From: Puffinus mauretanicus
Lineage: Eukaryota > Chordata > Aves > Procellariiformes > Procellariidae
NCBI GenBank assembly: GCA_023333565.1
Contig: JAJKFH010003229.1
Span: 3,322,001-3,386,000, forward strand
Direction: 5' to 3'
Length of the DNA stretch: 64,000 nt
Below the pieces are notes generated by a model. The model was not told the DNA's origin. It was given only the letters and a program-made list of their open reading frames with translations, and did no database searches. The position numbers and the translations under genes are program-made. Each line of letters begins with the position of its first letter. Position 1 is the stretch's first letter. Below are positions 60,001 to 64,000 of this stretch, in pieces.

Positions 60001-62639
60001 TTGTGCACGGTGAAAGGATTGTTGGGTTAATTACATTCACTAAGGCAGGGATACAAGAGACCACTCTGCGCCTATTTAGACCTAGACAAGTCATAAGAAT
60101 AATCCTCAAGTTACACACATGCGTGCACTCATGTGGGTACCAAATCCCAGCCCTTTCTTGGCCTGATACCACTAGCAAGCTCCCTTGCAAGTATGCCAGC
60201 TCAAGGTCCAGTCCTGTGAGATACCAAGAACCACCGGAGGGCTGGGTGCTCTGCCCAAGCCAGCTCTCAAGTCACCCAACTCCCCCTTCTCCCAGCCAAA
60301 CACCATCAGTGAAACATCAACTCAACACTGCACGCAGAGTTTTGAGAGTTGTAAACTTTTCCAAATCTCTCGAGGAACAAAAACCTTGGAAGAGATTACT
60401 GATGCCCTTCATGTCGTTAGAGCTGCTTGGTGGGGAAATTGTGATCCTCAATCTTGGCTGGATTCTCAAAAGAGATGAGAGTCACCGGCTCCTCTCTAAA
60501 TTAAAAACATTCTCATTTTCTTTCTCCTCCTTCATGTTCCCCTCTCCGCTCCCCACCTCCTCCTCTTCCCCGAAGCTGTTGGTTGAGATCTGAAAAGCAG
60601 TTCATGAATTGCTCAGGAGCTGGCAGAAATTAATAAAATGAAGCTCATTTATATTGAAATGGACTCATTACCATGCCAGCTGCCAATAATTTGCAAGACG
60701 GGAATCTTGCTGACAAACAAGGTCCTACAGGCAAGAAGCTTTCCACCTGCATCCACCGCACGACGAGCAACCCTGCAAAATGTGCATTCCTCACCTCCAA
60801 AGAAAAAAGAATTGCGACCACCTTATTTCAGATCTGCCTGCTGCTGCCCCAGAAAACTTGTCCAAAAGAAGAAAAAAACAGATGCAACAGCATTTTATCA
60901 AATTTTCCATCCTGAAGCCGCTTTTGAGGAGTTTGTAACTCGGAAAAATCTGCTCCAAGCTGAAGAGAACTCTGGTCGCTTCTGTGAAAAACCAACTAAA
61001 ACGTCACCCCACTCCCCACGTCACCTGTGCTCCTCCGACAAAAGTCATTCCTCTTCTTGCACTCACTTGTGAAAAAGGTGGGAAGATCCAAAGTGGATGT
61101 TTACAACTGGATACTGGATTATCCAAATCCTCACTACGCTCCAGTACATCAGAAGGGCTGGCAATATCCTTCACCATGAACAGATGAGTACCGTGCACAC
61201 ACGGCTCCTCCAGAATAGAAGGATTTATCATTACCCATGGATTCTTTCCTGAAAAGGTTTGTTCCTATTAACTTTTACAACTTGGAGAGTCTTTCCCAAA
61301 TGAAACCGAGCTGTACTTTTCAAGAAGAACATCAGTTTTTCTCAGTTCTCTTTGTCTGCCATTAATATGCACTGGAACGGTCCTCACCCCCACGCTGTGC
61401 AGTTCACCCCGACAGCCCAGGCTCTGCTGCAGCAGAAATTCTGGGGGTCTGCAGTGCTGAAGCAGCCTCAGACAAGGACTTCCCTCCAACAGGGTCTTAG
61501 CAAAAGGGGATGCCCATGCTCCTCCATCAGCAGGAAAGGCAGAAGCAAACACGAGCACAGCCCCACAGCTTGCTTCCCAGCACAGAGCCCTTCCCCACAC
61601 AGGACACGTTTTCTCCTGTGGACACTTGCTCTGTCAGTGGAGCCTGACCGAGGGGGAAGCTGACTGTATGTTCAGACCACCAGTAACTCACCAGTAACTG
61701 TTCTCAGGGTAGGTGGACAGTTGTAAACAATGACACTTGGAACAGTTCATCTTGTTAAAAGAGAAATGTCAGATAAAGATTTTCAAACTTCCATGCTCAA
61801 GACAAAATATTCAGTCTTAGAGCTGATTCCTGCAAACATGCATACACACACGCACACATATACGTACATCTATGATGCATGTATGCATGCATGTATGCCA
61901 ATGTCTACATACGTCAACGCAACTCCTCTTGTTCTTTGAAGGTTTGGAAGTAGCACAGCTGTATTTATTTCATAGCCACAAAACAGCGCCTTGAAAAATC
62001 AGGCCAAGGAGTTCCCACAGGGCTCATCACACAGCAACTAAAGTCAATCCAAACTGAGGAAGCTCGCAGCAAACCATCATGAATGGATTAAATGAATGCA
62101 TAGTTAGGGAGCAGAATATATTAAAGGAGCACCTTGCTATTCATCACATCTGCTACCTGTGATTCCAGGTAAAGCAAAGAGAGGTTTGACTTTCACATGC
62201 TAGGAGGAGATTGCAATGCCAAGAGATTAGGGAAAAAAAAGAGCACACCTGTTTTCTTTTTGCTTGCAGACACCCGACATGAACATTAATGGATGAAAAA
62301 CATGGAAGCTGTAGTTTTCTAAAAGCCTCCTTTTCAAAGCAGAACCCTTCCTTTCCAGCAAGGAAAAATTAGCATGGAAGTATATCCCCTTGTCCAGTGA
62401 ACATGATAAGTTAGCTAGAAGGATGACAGCTCTCTTTCAATTCTATTTTTATTTTTTGATCTTATGATGCATCGTTTTTGTCAGATTCCAAATGCAACTG
62501 CAGATGTGAGATCAGTCGATCATTAAGCAAATCTTCATCCAGCTTTGAGAAGCCCTTGGTAATTCTACCATAAACCATCAGGATGTATATACACAGACAA
62601 AAAGCAGTAGTCATTTCATACAGAAACTACTTAATATTA

Positions 62640-62750
62640 ATCAGTGGCTCTGGGCTGTATTCCCCACCCACGATCCCAGTTTTATGCCATTGTAACTCTG
62701 GTGTTCGATCCTGAAATGGAGAATCAGGCCCTTTATTTGTAACTGGAGGC
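62640..62750 (+). repeat. Possible ancient amniote repeat relic
   Basis: A segment with TTTTATGCCATTGTAACTCT followed by GGAGAATCAGGCCC resembles worn amniote CR1-type 3' ends with GTAACTCCATTG and GGATCAGGCCC cores. The evidence is weak and based on motif memory. Confidence 0.35.
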
Positions 62751-62932
62751 GACATTTTTTTAGCCTTTATTACCACTAGTTAATATGAATTGCTGCCGAA
62801 ATCGATCAAATCACCCACCCTGAGAAGAAGGTAAATGCTCTAGTATGCTCCAGGGTTCTGGTGCCCTGACAACTCTGGGCACCCATACCCCTGGGCTGCC
62901 CTCCACAAAATTAAACACTGCAACCCATAGGA

Positions 62933-62979
62933 GATGGATGGATGGATGGATGGATGGATGGATGGATGGATGGATGGAG
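62933..62979 (+). repeat. (GATG)n microsatellite
   Basis: About 11.5 perfect tandem GATG units over 47 bases. The reading frames across it give Ser-Ile-His-Pro or Trp-Met-Asp-Gly repeats, which explains the open frames there. This is the longest pure microsatellite in the window and is likely to vary in length between individuals. Confidence 0.97.
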
Positions 62980-64000
62980 GCTGCTCAATGCCCAGATCTT
63001 TGCCTGAGAAGGCTTTCCGTGGTGGTGCTGGGTGCACACATGGGTTCAGAAATGTAATTCAGAAATGCTCCAAGCTTCCCCGTTCTCAATGTAGTCACTG
63101 AAACTATGTACGACACTGAGCTCTGAGACCGACTTCAGTAGATTGGAGAAGCCAGTTGACTTTTAAACCAATAAAAATAAATGACAAACATGCTCCTTTT
63201 TGTGTTTTCTTTCTATGACATCTAAAATGCCATAGAAACCTTTCGTTTGTGAGAAAAATTAATTTTAAACCAACCATGGCTTATACTTCCCGTCAAAGAG
63301 AACGGCTGCTCCTGAAACTGGATTCTGACAATGATGACCATCCAGACAAGGCTGGGGGATCATCCGCAGGTCCGCAAGAATTGGCCAGCAGAGCTGGAAT
63401 TGCAAAACCTCTTTGCAACTGTCTCGCTAACAAGCAACCTTTGTGTCTGTCACAGTTAGGAGAACAATGCTGGGTGATCATTCCAGATGAAGAGGAGGGG
63501 AAAGAAAAATAAACCCACGTTCTCTTTGTGGAGAACTCATAAAGGAAAGATGTGGGAAGCCTTGTTCCTCCAGCTGTAGCACCACACCTATGAGAATTTC
63601 TAAGGGAGGGAAGAAAGGCCAAAAAGAGAGGGAGGGAGGAAGGTCCGTCAGGAGACCTAAAACCTCTGTATAGCCAACAGTCAGCCATCCCCAAATCACA
63701 GATAAAGAAAACAAAACCAGAATCATGGCACTGACAAAGCACCATGGGGCCTTGGTAATAAATTAATGGAAGAGAAGAGCAGGTAGCCCAAGGGAAAACC
63801 CCTTCTTTAGGGTTTCTATATTTATACGAGGGGATGTGAATAATTGACACAGTTGTGGGTTTGTTTGGTTTTTAATCATTTTTACAAGTACCTGAACGTG
63901 TTTTAAGTCCTTCTCCTTCCCTTCCCTTTTATTTTTAATGGTGGGAAAATCCCCCTTTCTTCCCTAGGGGAAATCTGCAAGGTTTTACACATTCACTGTA

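Larger units (their letters stand above)
53890..64000 (-). other. TIAM1: TIAM1 5' intron upstream of the ATG exon (incomplete)
   Basis: The acceptor before the ATG exon shows that at least one non-coding first exon lies upstream, either in this 10.1 kb or beyond the right edge. I could not identify it. The stretch holds a MIR-like relic at 54,690-54,860, a GC-rich patch with CpGs at 56,980-57,380 including a quadruplex-type run at 56,983-57,006, an old repeat relic at 62,640-62,750, a short alternating CA/TG tract around 61,840-61,900 and a GATG microsatellite at 62,933-62,979. Open frames at 60,003-60,593 (+) and 63,293-63,850 (-) resemble no known protein. Confidence 0.75.

Noticed and set aside
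60003..60593. 196-residue open frame on the plus strand
   Set aside because: Composition is random-like with a Ser/Phe-rich low-complexity end. No similarity, splice context or conserved motif was recognised.
63293..63850. 185-residue open frame on the minus strand
   Set aside because: It is in the coding orientation of TIAM1 but precedes the non-coding 5' end of the ATG exon, has no family resemblance and overlaps frames on the other strand.
1..64000. CRISPR arrays, tRNA or rRNA genes, operons, integrated viral genes
   Set aside because: No regularly spaced direct repeats, no tRNA-like cloverleaf with A and B boxes, no rRNA-like sequence and no viral protein similarity were noticed. The window is an intron-rich vertebrate gene.

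Overview
This window comes from a bird nuclear genome and lies entirely within one gene, TIAM1, the Rac-specific guanine nucleotide exchange factor, transcribed on the minus strand. The avian call rests on two CR1 LINE copies on the plus strand (about 10,460-11,194 and 31,450-31,576). Both end in the bird-type 3' tail with repeated ATTCTATG units. Worn relics resembling old amniote MIR and CR1/L3 repeats are also present, and no Alu or L1 was seen. The species cannot be named from the sequence.

Reading from the right edge: 53,890-64,000 is the intron upstream of the ATG exon. The first coding exon (52,910-53,889) carries the start codon. A 15.1 kb intron follows, then eleven more coding exons at 37,321-37,768, 34,826-34,998, 30,614-30,838, 28,978-29,163, 26,374-26,520, 24,201-24,275, 23,007-23,177, 17,119-17,223, 14,569-14,650, 8,600-8,686 and 5,017-5,241. 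All twelve exons have AG acceptors and GT donors, and their phases join without a break. Together they encode the first 964 residues plus one base of the next codon. The intron after the last exon fills 1-5,016.

The encoded half holds the N-terminal myristoylation signal, the long serine-rich regulatory region, the first PH domain, the coiled coil and extension (PHn-CC-Ex), the Ras-binding domain and the PDZ domain. The catalytic DH-PH module was not found and must lie beyond the left edge. In the family, these N-terminal parts place the exchange factor at membranes and scaffolds and link Ras, polarity proteins and adhesion receptors to Rac1 activation.

The remaining roughly 95 percent is intron, with CR1 copies, old repeat relics, a few microsatellites, G-rich quadruplex-type runs, some GC-rich patches and a striking short inverted repeat near 10.2 kb. 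I found no second protein-coding gene, no tRNA or rRNA, no CRISPR array and no undescribed system. The many open frames in the introns resemble no family I recognise.
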